Shown here in pieces: positions 1-10,024 of a DNA stretch of 64,000 bases. Each line of letters opens with the position of its first letter. Within the stretch, counting starts at the first letter, position 1. This stretch comes from Vibrio azureus. GTDB taxonomy: Bacteria; Pseudomonadota; Gammaproteobacteria; Enterobacterales; Vibrionaceae. The notes under the pieces were generated by a model. The model worked only from the letters and a program-made list of their open reading frames with translations, was not told the origin of the DNA and made no database searches. A program made the position numbers and the translations under genes. The stretch lies in assembly GCF_002849855.1 (NCBI RefSeq), contig NZ_CP018617.1:248001-312000 (forward strand). Reading direction: 5' to 3'.

Positions 1-1
1 T

Positions 2-940
2 TATCCTGCAGGTTGGCAAGGTTATGATGTTGTGGCTTCTTACGATCGTGAAGAGTGGTTCCGGGTGCCAGCTGAGTTTGATGGTGACACGTTGTCTTTC
101 ACTGTGATCCCAGAAAGGCGTTCAATCTATTTTGCCTACTTTGCGCCCTACACTTACGATCGACACTTAGACTTATTACATATGGCGCAGAGTCAACACC
201 ATTGTAATTTAGAAACCTTAGGTCATACGTTGGATAATCATGATATGAGCTTGCTGGTTTTTGGGGAAGAAGAGCCAAGTAAAAAGAAGATTTGGATTAT
301 TGCACGCCAACACCCAGGAGAAACAATGGCTGAGTGGTGTGCAGAAGGGATGATACAACGGCTGCTTGACGAAAATGATATGGTTGCCCGTGCCTTACTG
401 GAACAAGCCGTGCTTTATGTTGTGCCAAATATGAACCCTGATGGTGGTGTGCGAGGGCACCTACGTACTAATGCTGTGGGCGTTAATCTTAATCGTGAGT
501 GGCAATCCCCTTCAATGGACAGAAGCCCCGAAGTGTTCCTTGTGCGTCAGAAGATGCTTGCGATAGGCGTTGATTTGTTTCTTGATCTGCATGGTGATGA
601 AGCGCTGCCATATAATTTTGTGGCAGGTTCAGAAGGTATCCCATCTTACAATCAATGTTTGATGGATCTGGAAACGGCGTTTAAAGCGGCTTTATCTACA
701 ATCACTCCCGAGTTTCAAGATGAAGTGGGGTACGATAAAGATGAGCCTGGTCAAGCGAATTTAACCGTTGGCTCAAACTGGGTTGCGGAGCAATTTAAAT
801 GTTTATCTTACACGGTTGAGATGCCCTTTAAAGATAATAACAATTATCCTGACCCTCTATACGGCTGGTCAGCAGAGCGGAGTGTGCTTTTTGGCCAAGA
901 TATTTTGGCTGCAACTTTAGCTGTTTTAAGCAAAATCTGA
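2..940 (+). CDS. M14-family zinc carboxypeptidase, 5' truncated by window edge
   Basis: This frame is open from base 2, so the N-terminus lies outside the window and 312 codons are visible; the first visible residues are YPAGWQGYDVV. The zinc ligand motif HPGE falls in RQHPGETMAEW, and the third-ligand region lies around DLHGDE, as expected for cytosolic M14 peptidases of the AGBL-like bacterial group. The arginine-bearing NMNPDGGVRGHLR segment and the VNLNREW segment are typical of the M14 substrate pocket. No signal peptide can be judged. It probably removes C-terminal residues from peptides; the substrate is unknown. A strong hairpin terminator follows within a few bases, so it ends its transcription unit. 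Confidence 0.85.
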   Translation, partial: YPAGWQGYDVVASYDREEWFRVPAEFDGDTLSFTVIPERRSIYFAYFAPYTYDRHLDLLHMAQSQHHCNLETLGHTLDNHDMSLLVFGEEEPSKKKIWIIARQHPGETMAEWCAEGMIQRLLDENDMVARALLEQAVLYVVPNMNPDGGVRGHLRTNAVGVNLNREWQSPSMDRSPEVFLVRQKMLAIGVDLFLDLHGDEALPYNFVAGSEGIPSYNQCLMDLETAFKAALSTITPEFQDEVGYDKDEPGQANLTVGSNWVAEQFKCLSYTVEMPFKDNNNYPDPLYGWSAERSVLFGQDILAATLAVLSKI

Positions 941-942
941 AC

Positions 943-982
943 AAAAAAAGCACAGTATTAGTATGATAACTGTGCTTTTTTG
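943..982 (+). terminator. Rho-independent terminator after M14 peptidase
   Basis: A perfect stem of AAGCACAGT with ACTGTGCTT separated by about 13 nt is preceded by an A-run and followed by a T-run, so it can act in both directions. The 450 bp after it (983-1433) hold no convincing gene; they are AT-rich and must contain the ompA promoter and leader. Confidence 0.8.
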
Positions 983-1433
983 TAACCTTTTCTCCACTCA
1001 TTACTTATGCTGTAGTTTGTTTATTGTTCTGTTTGTTTTCTTTTTAATCTCACTTTGGTTGTTTTTTGTTTAACGATAAAAAAAACTAATCGTTTCAATA
1101 AGAAATCTAATTTACAATAAAGTTGATTGTTCTGTTAAAGTGGGTTTTGAGATTTGCGTCACAAAGTCACCGTGGTTCAATCATCTTTGTCGACCCGCCA
1201 TGTTTGCCATCAATCAAAATGGTGAAATGAGACTGGTTAGATGACAAAGAGGGGGAGTTACAGTGGAGTACTCATGTCTTGCCTAAGTTTTGTAAAGGCA
1301 CTGTTGAGAGACATTAGTTCAAGCTTGTTGGCGTAGTTTTAAATCACTTGAAATAGCGTCGGTTTTTGCTTTGTGTTTGACGACTATAACGTTGTACCAA
1401 TATCAAGCACACCTTCGCGCTAAAGGTAAAATA

Positions 1434-2396
1434 ATGAAAAAAATTGCTCTTGCAGTGGCTACCATTCTTGCTGGTGGCGTAATGTCGAATGTTGCTCTTG
1501 CAGATACATACATCGGTGGTAAGCTAGGTTACAACTCTCTAGATGATTCTTGTCATCTAAACGCACCTTGTGATGACGATGCTTTTGCTGCTGGTCTTCA
1601 CTTGGGTTACAACTTTAATGAGTACATTGCTGCTGAATACGGTGTCGACTACCTAGGTGACTTTACCGGTAACTTCAACAAAGCGGGTAAAAACGTTGTT
1701 GATGGTGATCTATGGGCGATTACTCTTGCTCCTAAATTCAACCTACCACTTAACGATGCTTGGAACCTATTTGCAAAAGTAGGTGGCGCTTATATGATGG
1801 CTGGTGACGAGAAAGATTTCGTTCCAACGGGTTCTCTTGGTGCTGAATACCAAATCAACTACAACTGGAGCCTACGCGCTGAGTACCAACGTTACCAAGA
1901 TATGTCTGATGACATCATCAAAGATATGGACGCAAACTTCTTTGGTTTAGGTGTAAACTACAAGTTTGGTGCTGAGCCAGTTGTTCAAGAAGTTGTAGAA
2001 ACTCGTCCAGCAACTCGCATTATTGATAATGAATACCCAGCTCAAACTGCAACAGTTCAGTTCGACCTTGAAAGTGCTGAAGTTCACAATGCATCAGTAA
2101 TCAACGGCACTGTTGAGCTAATGAATACTTACCCACAAGCTCAAGTTGAGATTACGGGTTACAGCGATACGACAGGTACTGAAGCTTACAACCAGAAGCT
2201 AACTGAAAAACGTGCACAAGCAGTTGCTGAGGAATTCCAATCTCAAGGTATTACCGCTGAGCGTATGACTGTTAAAGGCATGGGCGAAGCGAACCCAGTA
2301 GAAAGCAACGCAACTCGTGCTGGCCGTGAAGCTAACCGCCGTGTAGAAGTTGTTGTTCCTGCGTTCCAATACCAAACAACGGAAGAAGTTAAATAA
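1434..2396 (+). CDS. ompA: OmpA-family outer-membrane porin
   Basis: 320 aa from ATG 1434; a longer frame starts at 1371 but the signal peptide MKKIALAVATILAGGVMSNVALA begins here. Residues about 24-185 form an OmpA-type eight-strand barrel (repeated aromatic strands such as GGKLGYN, AAEYGVDYLG). Residues about 205-315 are the peptidoglycan-binding OmpA domain with the hallmark segment ITGYSDTTGTEAYNQKLTEK and the NRRVEVV end. It anchors the outer membrane to peptidoglycan. Codon use is strongly biased (a highly expressed gene). A two-cysteine insertion (CHLNAPCDDD) sits in the first extracellular loop region. The family is certain; the exact paralogue is not. Confidence 0.93.
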   Translation: MKKIALAVATILAGGVMSNVALADTYIGGKLGYNSLDDSCHLNAPCDDDAFAAGLHLGYNFNEYIAAEYGVDYLGDFTGNFNKAGKNVVDGDLWAITLAPKFNLPLNDAWNLFAKVGGAYMMAGDEKDFVPTGSLGAEYQINYNWSLRAEYQRYQDMSDDIIKDMDANFFGLGVNYKFGAEPVVQEVVETRPATRIIDNEYPAQTATVQFDLESAEVHNASVINGTVELMNTYPQAQVEITGYSDTTGTEAYNQKLTEKRAQAVAEEFQSQGITAERMTVKGMGEANPVESNATRAGREANRRVEVVVPAFQYQTTEEVK

Positions 2397-2420
2397 TTAA
2401 TATTTAATTTCGTGATTTTG

Positions 2421-2450
2421 AAAGCCAGCGTTGAGACGCTGGCTTTTTTT
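2421..2450 (+). terminator. Rho-independent terminator after ompA
   Basis: AAAGCCAGCG pairs with CGCTGGCTTT across a 6-nt loop and runs into seven Ts, 25 bp after the ompA stop codon. Confidence 0.9.
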
Positions 2451-2490
2451 GCAATGAGCATGGCAGTTTTAGCAAGAAAGTTTTAGTAGG

Positions 2491-2545
2491 GACAGGTAAG
2501 TTTTCAGTTATCTTTGAACAGAAAGTATTAATCAAGGACAGACAC
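2491..2545. repeat. REP-like inverted-repeat halves upstream of RAYT
   Basis: GACAGGTAAG (2491-2500) and GGACAGACAC (2536-2545) recur as exact reverse complements downstream of the transposase gene at 3905-3914 and 3956-3965. Flanking palindromic repeats of this type are the substrates of REP-associated tyrosine transposases. Confidence 0.6.
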
Positions 2546-2769
2546 AATAACTCTCCTCATGTCTTTGCAAATCAGTAGGTTCGTAATATCTCTTACTTGA
2601 GAGAAATTGAAACTTTCGAGTAATTTTATAAAATGCAGGTAAAGTAAAAATTAAAAGAGTCAATTAAGTTAGAATGGGTCTTCTGTCGCACAGATTATAA
2701 GAAAGTAAGTAAATCTTGTTTAAATGAACTACTGTTTATATATACATAAACACCTTGACTTGGAAAGCT

Positions 2770-3732
2770 ATGACAGTTGCTCGCTCTACCCTGATTAATG
2801 TTGAAGCCACGCCTTATTATCATTGTATTTCTCGTTGTGTACGTCGTTCATTTTTATGTGGCTTCGACGAATATAGTAGAAAGTGTTTTGAGCATAGGCG
2901 TGGTTGGATTGAAAAGCGCTTAATTTTATTAGCTCAAAGTTTTTGCATCGATGTATGTGCATACGCCATTATGAGTAATCACTATCATCTAGTGCTGCAT
3001 ATCAATACCAAAAATGCTGATAAGTTATCCTATATTGAAGTCGCCGAGCGATGGTTAAGCTTGCATCGTGCACCAGCCTTAATCACTCGCTTCTTATCAG
3101 GTGAACCACTATCTTCGGCTGAAAAAGCACGAAGCATTGAAATTATTGAACACTGGCGTAAACGTCTAGTTAGTATCAGCTGGTTTATGAAGTTACTTAA
3201 TCAATATATTGCTGCCGAGGCTAATCGCGAAGAAGGATGCACTGGACATTTTTGGGAAGGGCGTTTCAAAAGCCAAGCTTTATTGGACGAGAAAGCGTTG
3301 GCAGCTGCGATGGCTTATGTCGATTTAAATCCCATTCGAGCTTCTGTTGCTGACACACCAGAGAGCTCAGACTTTACTTCCGTCAAAGAACGAATATTAG
3401 CACTCAGGAATGATCAGCAAACTGCCCCTTTTCTCTTTCCTTTTGTGGGTTATTCAAGAAAATCAATACCTGAAGGTCTCCCTTTTCGCCTTTTAGATTA
3501 TTTAGAGCTAATTGATTGGAGTGCAAGACAGATCCGAGGTGATAATAAAGGTCATCTGGAGCAAGTATTACCTCCTATTTTACAACGTATAGGTTTAGAA
3601 GGAGGCTCTTTGCTTAACATTTTCCAGCAGATAGAGAATTGGCCGATGTTTGGTACAACTGAATCGCTCAAAGTTTCACTGCCCTTATTTAATCGGCAAC
3701 GAATATCGGGTTTATGTCTTCCTAGTCATTAG
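2770..3732 (+). CDS. REP-associated tyrosine transposase (RAYT, Y1_Tnp family)
   Basis: 320 aa from ATG 2770; an in-frame TTG at 2755 is possible but has no better ribosome site. The N-terminus reads TPYYHCISRCVRRSFLCG, typical of Y1 transposases, and the HUH pair is visible in MSNHYHLVLH. The segment GHFWEGRFKSQALLDEKALAAAMAYVDLNPIRA is the signature of the large RAYT subgroup common in Vibrio and Shewanella. The catalytic tyrosine is probably in AYVDLNP or in QYIAAEANRE. These single-copy domesticated enzymes cut REP-like hairpins. Here the gene is bracketed by matching inverted repeats, and another copy of the same 10-mer sits at the end of sdaA. The frame appears intact. Confidence 0.88.
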   Translation: MTVARSTLINVEATPYYHCISRCVRRSFLCGFDEYSRKCFEHRRGWIEKRLILLAQSFCIDVCAYAIMSNHYHLVLHINTKNADKLSYIEVAERWLSLHRAPALITRFLSGEPLSSAEKARSIEIIEHWRKRLVSISWFMKLLNQYIAAEANREEGCTGHFWEGRFKSQALLDEKALAAAMAYVDLNPIRASVADTPESSDFTSVKERILALRNDQQTAPFLFPFVGYSRKSIPEGLPFRLLDYLELIDWSARQIRGDNKGHLEQVLPPILQRIGLEGGSLLNIFQQIENWPMFGTTESLKVSLPLFNRQRISGLCLPSH

Positions 3733-3904
3733 GCAAAGCTACGGTCCTGTAAATATTTTTCTATAATACTTGATTTCCCGTTACTTTTCTCGCTGAGAAG
3801 TAGCCTGCTTTGCACTTTATTCGTTACAGAAATAACATCCACAATATCTCACTTCAAAATACAGAGAAAAGCGAGTTGTAGTATTAACTCTTTCTCTGAG
3901 CAAT

Positions 3905-3966
3905 CTTACCTGTCTGTCCTTTTTATTTTCGTGTACTTATTATTTTCGCTTATAAGTGTCTGTCCC
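3905..3966. repeat. REP-like inverted-repeat halves downstream of RAYT
   Basis: CTTACCTGTC (3905-3914) and GTGTCTGTCC (3956-3965) are exact complements of the upstream pair at 2491-2500 and 2536-2545. The remaining non-coding sequence 3733-4452 is AT-rich; I see no other gene, only the region that must hold the promoter of the chemoreceptor gene. Confidence 0.6.
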
Positions 3967-4452
3967 AATCTAAAATGACTTCAATACTATAAGCGTCGTA
4001 AAACAACATCACAAAAAATATCCCCCTCGGGACAACTCAATGACAACGTGCTCTGAGTGCCTTTCGTTGTAGAACTTTCATCGTGGTAGTAATGAGCTGA
4101 TGAAGCTGAGAACGACATAATGCTTATTATAATGGTGAAGATTATTCTCATTGTATTTTCCTTTTTAGTAGATATTTTAATTTTAAATCTAGAAGTACTA
4201 CGAGTTTCGACCCAAGTTGGTCTTAATTAATGCTTTAAAATGTGACTAAGTTATAAATTAAACGCAACTCCACATAAATGGTATATTTAACAATATTTAT
4301 TCCGACGGTAAGTCATTAAGTAGTAATAAAATATTAATTTTTTTGTCCGTTAGAGTGCTCACTTGTGACAAAGAAGTATTTTTAAAACTTGTTTAAAGTA
4401 AAGTGTTGCAATATAATTCGCGATATTACACTTTGTTACAAATGATATCTCC

Positions 4453-5538
4453 ATGTTTGGAATTAAAAAACTTAAAGCTGAAAATAATGCGTTAAAACAA
4501 GAACTAGCGACGTTAAAAAAGAAGTATCAGGCCGACGTGATTGCTGTTGAAAATCAGCTTCAAGAGGCCAAGCAATCTGCAACACTGGCGCAGAAAAACT
4601 TCCAAAGCCGTGATGATTTGATGCTGAGTAGCCTTAGAGGCGGCACCATGTTGCAGACAATTCGAACTGAAATGGTCGAAAGTGCGCAGTCAATGGCTCG
4701 AGAGAGTGAGGACCTGAAACAACTTGATGACATGTTTCAACAAACTCACCAAGCTCTGGGTCATTTGGACGATCGAGCTTGCAAGATAAGTTCCCAAGCA
4801 TCGCAAAGTAGTGAGTCTGTGCTTATTTTGGACCAAACGGCGACGTCTATCTCACACTTAGTTTCGAGTATTCAAGAAATCTCGGATCAAACTAACTTGT
4901 TGGCTTTGAATGCTGCGATAGAGGCTGCTCGCGCAGGTGAGGCAGGTAGGGGCTTTGCTGTTGTTGCGGATGAGGTCAGAACGTTAGCAGGAAAGGCCAG
5001 TGAAGCCAGCGAACAAATCGACACACTGGTGAAGCAAGTTTTAGCGCAAGTTGGAACGATTAAAACTTCTATCGATGCGAACCAAGCCTGTGCCGAAGAA
5101 GTTTCTACCTCTTCTGCTCAAATTGGCGCAATCGTGAATGAAGTTGTCGTTAAATCTGAACATATGAAACAAGTTATCCACTTGGCATCAACAAGAGCAT
5201 TCCTTGATACGGTAAAGCTCGATCATGCGATATGGAAGAATAACATTTACCGCTTATTACAAAGTGGTGCTTTCTCCGAAACCGTTAACAGTCATTCGGA
5301 GTGTCGATTAGGTCAATGGTATTACAAAGGAGATGGTCTGAATTACAGCCATCTACGAAGCTACAAAATGATCGAAGAGCCACACAAAGGTGTTCATAAT
5401 AGCGGTCGTGAAGCTATGAAGCAGGCAAATAATGGCAACATGAATGGTATGGTAGAATTCATTAATACCATGGAAGATGCCAGTGAAGAAGTGGTTGTTC
5501 AAATTGATCACTTAATCAATGAGATTGTTGTTCAGTAA
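4453..5538 (+). CDS. Soluble methyl-accepting chemoreceptor with C-terminal CZB domain
   Basis: 361 aa with no membrane segment. Residues 1-50 are a charged coiled coil ([23 protein letters not shown]). The receptor signalling tip is around residues 145-175 ([19 protein letters not shown], then [15 protein letters not shown]). Residues about 255-345 form a chemoreceptor zinc-binding domain: the HAIWK histidine, the [13 protein letters not shown] cysteine motif and the PHKGVH histidines. Coiled-coil/MCP/CZB proteins are cytoplasmic sensors (TlpD-like) that respond to zinc or oxidants such as hypochlorite. The signalling hairpin is short. It stands alone between non-coding regions and has its own terminator, so it is probably monocistronic. 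Confidence 0.92.
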   Translation: MFGIKKLKAENNALKQELATLKKKYQADVIAVENQLQEAKQSATLAQKNFQSRDDLMLSSLRGGTMLQTIRTEMVESAQSMARESEDLKQLDDMFQQTHQALGHLDDRACKISSQASQSSESVLILDQTATSISHLVSSIQEISDQTNLLALNAAIEAARAGEAGRGFAVVADEVRTLAGKASEASEQIDTLVKQVLAQVGTIKTSIDANQACAEEVSTSSAQIGAIVNEVVVKSEHMKQVIHLASTRAFLDTVKLDHAIWKNNIYRLLQSGAFSETVNSHSECRLGQWYYKGDGLNYSHLRSYKMIEEPHKGVHNSGREAMKQANNGNMNGMVEFINTMEDASEEVVVQIDHLINEIVVQ

Positions 5539-5576
5539 GCGAAGTATAAGAAAAAATTAAATAAAGTGTGAAAAAT

Positions 5577-5602
5577 AACGCCCGGTAATTGGGCGTTTTT
5601 TT
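5577..5602 (+). terminator. Rho-independent terminator after CZB chemoreceptor
   Basis: AACGCCC pairs with GGGCGTT across a 7-nt loop and is followed by a run of Ts. Confidence 0.88.
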
Positions 5603-5682
5603 GTATATTTATTCATTGGCTTCTTATGGTGAGGCTTTTCGTTTATTCCACTTGTGTCCAATTTACACTTTTTTATTCATGC

Positions 5683-5770
5683 CTGTCCTCGTTATTTCCT
5701 CGTTATTTGGTTATTTGTTTCACGTGTCTGTCCGCGTTATTCGTGTCCGCGTTATTCGTCCGCGTTATTC
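5683..5770. repeat. Imperfect tandem repeat carrying the REP-like 10-mer at the 3' end of sdaA
   Basis: At least four imperfect copies of a GTCC(G/T)CGTTATTC unit follow each other. The 10-mer GTGTCTGTCC at 5724-5733 is identical to the RAYT-associated repeat at 3956-3965. The array reaches into the last codons and stop of the leftward sdaA gene. Confidence 0.6.
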
Positions 5771-7138
5771 GCAGGGAGGAGAAAGGTGAATAACCGCAAG
5801 TCCGCCAAGGGATGTTTCGCGATACTTTTTGTTCATATCTTTCCCTGTTTGATACATGGTTTCTATGACTTTATCGAGTGAAATTAGGCATTTGCTGTTA
5901 CGTTTTAGAGCCATGCGTGAAGCATTGATGGCTTTCATTGCCCCCATTGCGTTTCGTTCAATACAAGGAACTTGAACCAGTCCTCCGATAGGGTCGCAGG
6001 TCATACCTAATGAATGCTCCATGGCTATTTCTGCAGCGATACACATCTGTTCGTTACTGCCACCACGAAGAGCTGTTAATCCAGCGGCTGCCATAGAAGA
6101 AGAGACACCGATCTCCCCCTGACACCCCACTTCTGCGCCAGAAATTGAGGCATTAGTTTTGTATAAAATACCGATAGCTCCAGCAACCGCAAGAAAGTCT
6201 TTGAGTTGCTTTGTATCAAGGCTTTTGATAAAACGATGGTAGTACATCAGCACTGCGGGAATCACACCAGCAGCCCCATTTGTGGGTGACGTGACGACTT
6301 GACCTCCTGCTGCATTCTCTTCACTGACTGCGAAAGCAAATAAGTTAATCCAATCCATGATCGCCATCGGATCGCTCTCAATTGCGCTATTCGCTTCCAA
6401 CTTCTTGAGGAGGTTAGGAGCGCGTCGAGTAACATTTAACCCGCCATCAAGCACACCCTCTGTATCAAACCCGCGTTGCATGCATAGTGACATCACTTGC
6501 CAAATTTTGTCTGCTTTATTGTCGATCTCAGCCAGATCATGAAACTTTAGCTCATTTTGCAAAATCATACCGCCAAGGCTCAAGCCGTGATTATCTGCTT
6601 TTTCTAGCATTTCATCGGCAGAACGAAATGGGAAAGGAACCTTAATTGTGGCTTGATTATCACGACTCTCTAGCTCTTTGGCAGTGGCAATAAAACCACC
6701 ACCAATGGAGTAATAAGTTTCAAACTCTAAGGTTTGCATCTTGGCGTCAAAGGCCGTAATCGTCATACCATTCTCATGCAGTGGTAAGTTCTCACTATGA
6801 AAAACAATGTCATGGTCGTAGTTAAAGGCAATGTCATGATGACCAGCAATGCATAGAAGATTGTTATTTATTGTATTTTGAAGTGCCTTTTTAGCACTGG
6901 TCATTTTTATCGTATCAGGTTTATTGCCCATCAAGCCCAATACTGTGGCCCGGTCAGTGTGATGCCCTTTGCCTGTTAAAGATAATGAACCATAGAGATC
7001 GACCTGTAGCTTATGTACAGTGTCAATTTTATCTGCCAATAACTGCGTAAAGTGATAGCCTGCCAACATAGGGCCATTGGTATGTGAGCTTGAAGGGCCA
7101 ACACCAATCTTAAAGATATCGAATATGGACAGCATCAT
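5765..7138 (-). CDS. sdaA: L-serine ammonia-lyase (iron-sulfur L-serine dehydratase)
   Basis: 457 aa, the usual length of the single-chain enzyme. The N-terminus SIFDIFKIGVGPSSSHTNGPM is the diagnostic beta-domain start. Iron-sulfur ligand regions appear in GAEVGCQGEIGVSSSMAAAG and in MTCDPIGGLVQVPCIERNAMG. It converts L-serine to pyruvate and ammonia in the cytosol. A good AGGAGT ribosome site precedes the first ATG. The stop codon lies in the REP-like repeat array, so the last residues (about SPPCE) may be repeat-derived and not ancestral. A LysR regulator is encoded upstream in the same orientation and could control it. Whether it is sdaA or sdaB by orthology cannot be settled here. Confidence 0.93.
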   Translation of the reverse strand: MMLSIFDIFKIGVGPSSSHTNGPMLAGYHFTQLLADKIDTVHKLQVDLYGSLSLTGKGHHTDRATVLGLMGNKPDTIKMTSAKKALQNTINNNLLCIAGHHDIAFNYDHDIVFHSENLPLHENGMTITAFDAKMQTLEFETYYSIGGGFIATAKELESRDNQATIKVPFPFRSADEMLEKADNHGLSLGGMILQNELKFHDLAEIDNKADKIWQVMSLCMQRGFDTEGVLDGGLNVTRRAPNLLKKLEANSAIESDPMAIMDWINLFAFAVSEENAAGGQVVTSPTNGAAGVIPAVLMYYHRFIKSLDTKQLKDFLAVAGAIGILYKTNASISGAEVGCQGEIGVSSSMAAAGLTALRGGSNEQMCIAAEIAMEHSLGMTCDPIGGLVQVPCIERNAMGAMKAINASRMALKRNSKCLISLDKVIETMYQTGKDMNKKYRETSLGGLAVIHLSPPCE

Positions 7139-7299
7139 TGTACTCCTTGGAGAGTGAGAGCGTTAAATTTAAAGTGCTTTGAGATGAGATTTATAGGATT
7201 AACCTATCCTAGCTATAAGCGTATACCTAGCTGCTCTGATGCGCTGACTTTTAGTCATAATGATGCATTAAAATGGGAGTTGGTAATATTTTATTCTAG

Positions 7300-8208
7300 C
7301 TAGCACAGTTGCTGGGTGATGAAGTCAACAAAGACTCGTAAACGTGCCGGAATATATTTCGATTGAGGATATTGCATCGCAATCGCGCCATGGTAGTTAC
7401 TTTTGATTGTCCAGTCAGATAGGACAGTCATCACTTCTCCTTGCTCTAAGGCTTCTTTAATCACAAAGTCATGGAAAATACCAATACCTAACCCTGCCTT
7501 CACACCATTTAAGCGCATTTGTGAGTGATTAACAGCATATCGACCTCGCACTGGAATGGAATGGAAGATGTCTTTTTTGTAAAACGACCAGATATTATCT
7601 TTATCATTTTCAGCAAGGTAAAGGCAGTCATATTGATTTAACTCCACTGGATGCGTAGGTGTACCATGCAGGGCGAGATAATCTGGTGAAGCACATAGAA
7701 CTAGGCTGGTTTTGCTGATTTCGCGTAGAACCAAATTTTCATCGGGTTTGTCAGTCAGTTTAAATGCTACGTCAATGCCTTCACGAAACAGATCAATCTC
7801 GCCATCGGCGGCTCGCAGCCTAAGTTCAACCTTTGGATAACGTTGTAAAAAAGGCAGAACGAATGGTTGCAGGACCGAATTGAGAAAAGCCTCTGGCGCA
7901 GCCACAGTGAGCGTTCCGGTTGGCTCTGTGTGATCTTGGGCTGATACTTCAACGGCCTGCTTGGCAGCATTTACCATGGTGATACTTTGTTCATACACCT
8001 TACTGCCTGCTTGGGTAATGATTAAGCTTCGAGTGGTTCGTTCGAAAAGTTTGACTGACAGAGCGTGCTCTAAACGAGTAATTAACTTACTTAGAGCTGA
8101 AGGCGTCACCCCCAGTTTTCTGGCGGCGGCGGTAAAACTACCTTCGTTAACAACGAGAATAAAAGCGGCCAGATCTGGCAATAAAGCGATAAGTTTTGGG
8201 TTAACCAT
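7300..8208 (-). CDS. LysR-type transcriptional regulator
   Basis: 302 aa from the ATG giving MVNPKLIALLPDLAAF; the frame extends six codons further upstream but this start matches the family. The winged helix-turn-helix covers residues about 8-66 (FTAAARKLGVTPSALSKLITRLEHAL). The LysR substrate domain follows, with LTVAAPEAFLNSVLQPF beginning it at about residue 90. This subgroup (CrgA/DsdC-like fold, often regulating a neighbour) fits either the serine dehydratase gene 160 bp downstream or the divergent aminotransferase operon beginning at 8609. The 400-bp gap to that operon (8209-8608) holds no gene I can support and should contain both promoters. Confidence 0.9.
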   Translation of the reverse strand: MVNPKLIALLPDLAAFILVVNEGSFTAAARKLGVTPSALSKLITRLEHALSVKLFERTTRSLIITQAGSKVYEQSITMVNAAKQAVEVSAQDHTEPTGTLTVAAPEAFLNSVLQPFVLPFLQRYPKVELRLRAADGEIDLFREGIDVAFKLTDKPDENLVLREISKTSLVLCASPDYLALHGTPTHPVELNQYDCLYLAENDKDNIWSFYKKDIFHSIPVRGRYAVNHSQMRLNGVKAGLGIGIFHDFVIKEALEQGEVMTVLSDWTIKSNYHGAIAMQYPQSKYIPARLRVFVDFITQQLC

Positions 8209-8608
8209 AATTCGTATGCTTAGCAAAGTATAAATGGAGTATACCTTGAGATGAGTTTATCAGCGAGCGGATAACTTGAAGGCCATTGAATGGAAAATTG
8301 GTACATAGGATACCGCTTAATTCTGGTTAACGTTTTGAGCAAGTTTTGAGGTGCTAATGTTTGGTTAATTTTGCTAATTTGTTTCTTGGTAAAGTAGTAA
8401 TAAAGAAAAGTGCGCAACAAGTCACTTAATAGCTGACAAAGTATCGACTTTATGAAATTATCACAATAAGTATGTTGTTCGGTATTTTTTATTGTTTACA
8501 TGCCTAATAGCTTTTTAAGTGTGTGAAGCTCAGTTCTAGTGAACACCTTTATTCAAACACGAACAGTTATTGGAGCATCATTTTCATATTGTGATAAGGA
8601 TAAAGTGT

Positions 8609-10015
8609 ATGCTGGAGCAGGCACTAACAAAGACCAATCAAAGTCGTCGTAATTTCATTAAAGGGGCGACAGGTGCTGCTGTTGCAGGTATTGGGGCGTC
8701 TGTTTTTTCGGGGACAGTCCATGCTAACGTTGAAGGTATAGATTGGGAACATTCGGCCACAGATTACGCTGACAATCAGCGCTTTTGGTGGAAGGTACAA
8801 AAGCAATTTGTTTTGGATAAGCGCAGTACTTATATGAACGTAGGTACAACCGGGTCAATGCCAAAGCATGTTTTAGACGCTTATGATCGTAATAACACAT
8901 TAGTCGCCAAACACCCTTGGGATATGAAAGATAAATTTGGTCCTTTTCCGCATGTTGAAGAAATGTTCCAAACGATAGCACCGGGCTTTGGTGCCCATGC
9001 TGATGAGTTAGTTCTAACGCGAAACACGACAGATGGAGTGTGTTCGATCATCAATGGTCTACACTTTGAGCCAGGTGACGTTATTTTAACGACCAACCAT
9101 GAGCATGTTGCGGTGAACTCGCCATTACATGTTGCAGCACATCGATTTGGTGTTCAAATCATTGAGGTTCAATTACCGGTGTTTACTGGAACAGAAACAG
9201 TGTCAGAGAAGGATTACATCAATGCTTTTCGCGATGTGATTTCGGCACAACAGAATATCCGCTTAATGGTTTTTTCTCACGTAACTTACAAAACGGGCAC
9301 CACTCTGCCCGCCAAAGCGATTTGTCGACTGGCTAAAAAGCATCGTATTCCAACTTTGGTCGACGGTGCGCATACCATTGGTATGTTGGCGCTTGATTTT
9401 CATGATATGGATTGTGATTTCTATGTCGGTTCTGGCCATAAATGGCAATGTGGTCCTGGTGGCACAGGGATTCTCTACATCAGAAAGGATGCTGAGCGGC
9501 TTAATGAATATTGGCATGATCGCGCAACGCCGTTATGGATGATTAACTCGTCGTTATCTCATGCTGAACATCTGAGTAAACAATTACGCATGCAGTACGT
9601 AGGAAATGATAACTATCCTGCAAAGCAAGCACTAACGGACAGTTGCAAGATGTGGGACCAAATAGGCCGACAGTCCATTCAAGATCGTATCTTAGCATTA
9701 AGCAAGCAGTGTAAAACACAGCTGCGAAAAGCGTTACCTCATGCCACCATGTATTCGCCAGATGTAGAAGGCTTGACCAGTGGTTTAACCACATTTAATC
9801 CTTTTTCTGACTCGAGTAATGAAGAGCAATTGATTCTTTTCCGAGATCGCTTACGAGAAGAGTACGGTTACATCATTCGTACCACCAGCTTTAAGCTAAC
9901 AAAAGAAGATCAGCAAGAAACTCATGCGTTACGCATTTCAACCCATTTGTTTCATGATGAGCAGGATGTCACCGGTCTCATAGCAGCAATTAGCCAGCTG
10001 TATTATACGTTTTAG
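8609..10015 (+). CDS. Tat-exported PLP-dependent class V aminotransferase-like enzyme
   Basis: 468 aa from ATG 8609. A twin-arginine signal SRRNFIKGATGAAVAGIGAS occupies residues about 10-32, so a folded, cofactor-loaded enzyme is exported. The body resembles the isopenicillin-N-epimerase / cysteine-desulfurase-like class V fold: TRNTTDGVCSIINGL binds phosphate, VDGAHTIG holds the PLP aspartate, and GSGHKWQCGPGGTG holds the Schiff-base lysine. The substrate is unknown; an amino acid or amine racemase/lyase role is possible. It is followed by a periplasmic binding protein and a c-di-GMP enzyme in the same direction, suggesting that a periplasmic amine or amino acid is processed and sensed. Confidence 0.85.
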   Translation: MLEQALTKTNQSRRNFIKGATGAAVAGIGASVFSGTVHANVEGIDWEHSATDYADNQRFWWKVQKQFVLDKRSTYMNVGTTGSMPKHVLDAYDRNNTLVAKHPWDMKDKFGPFPHVEEMFQTIAPGFGAHADELVLTRNTTDGVCSIINGLHFEPGDVILTTNHEHVAVNSPLHVAAHRFGVQIIEVQLPVFTGTETVSEKDYINAFRDVISAQQNIRLMVFSHVTYKTGTTLPAKAICRLAKKHRIPTLVDGAHTIGMLALDFHDMDCDFYVGSGHKWQCGPGGTGILYIRKDAERLNEYWHDRATPLWMINSSLSHAEHLSKQLRMQYVGNDNYPAKQALTDSCKMWDQIGRQSIQDRILALSKQCKTQLRKALPHATMYSPDVEGLTSGLTTFNPFSDSSNEEQLILFRDRLREEYGYIIRTTSFKLTKEDQQETHALRISTHLFHDEQDVTGLIAAISQLYYTF

Positions 10016-10024
10016 TTAAGTCAA

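Noticed and set aside
5589..5881. Two overlapping small rightward ORFs after the chemoreceptor terminator
   Set aside because: They consist largely of the tandem REP-like repeat and run antisense into sdaA; their protein text is repeat-derived.
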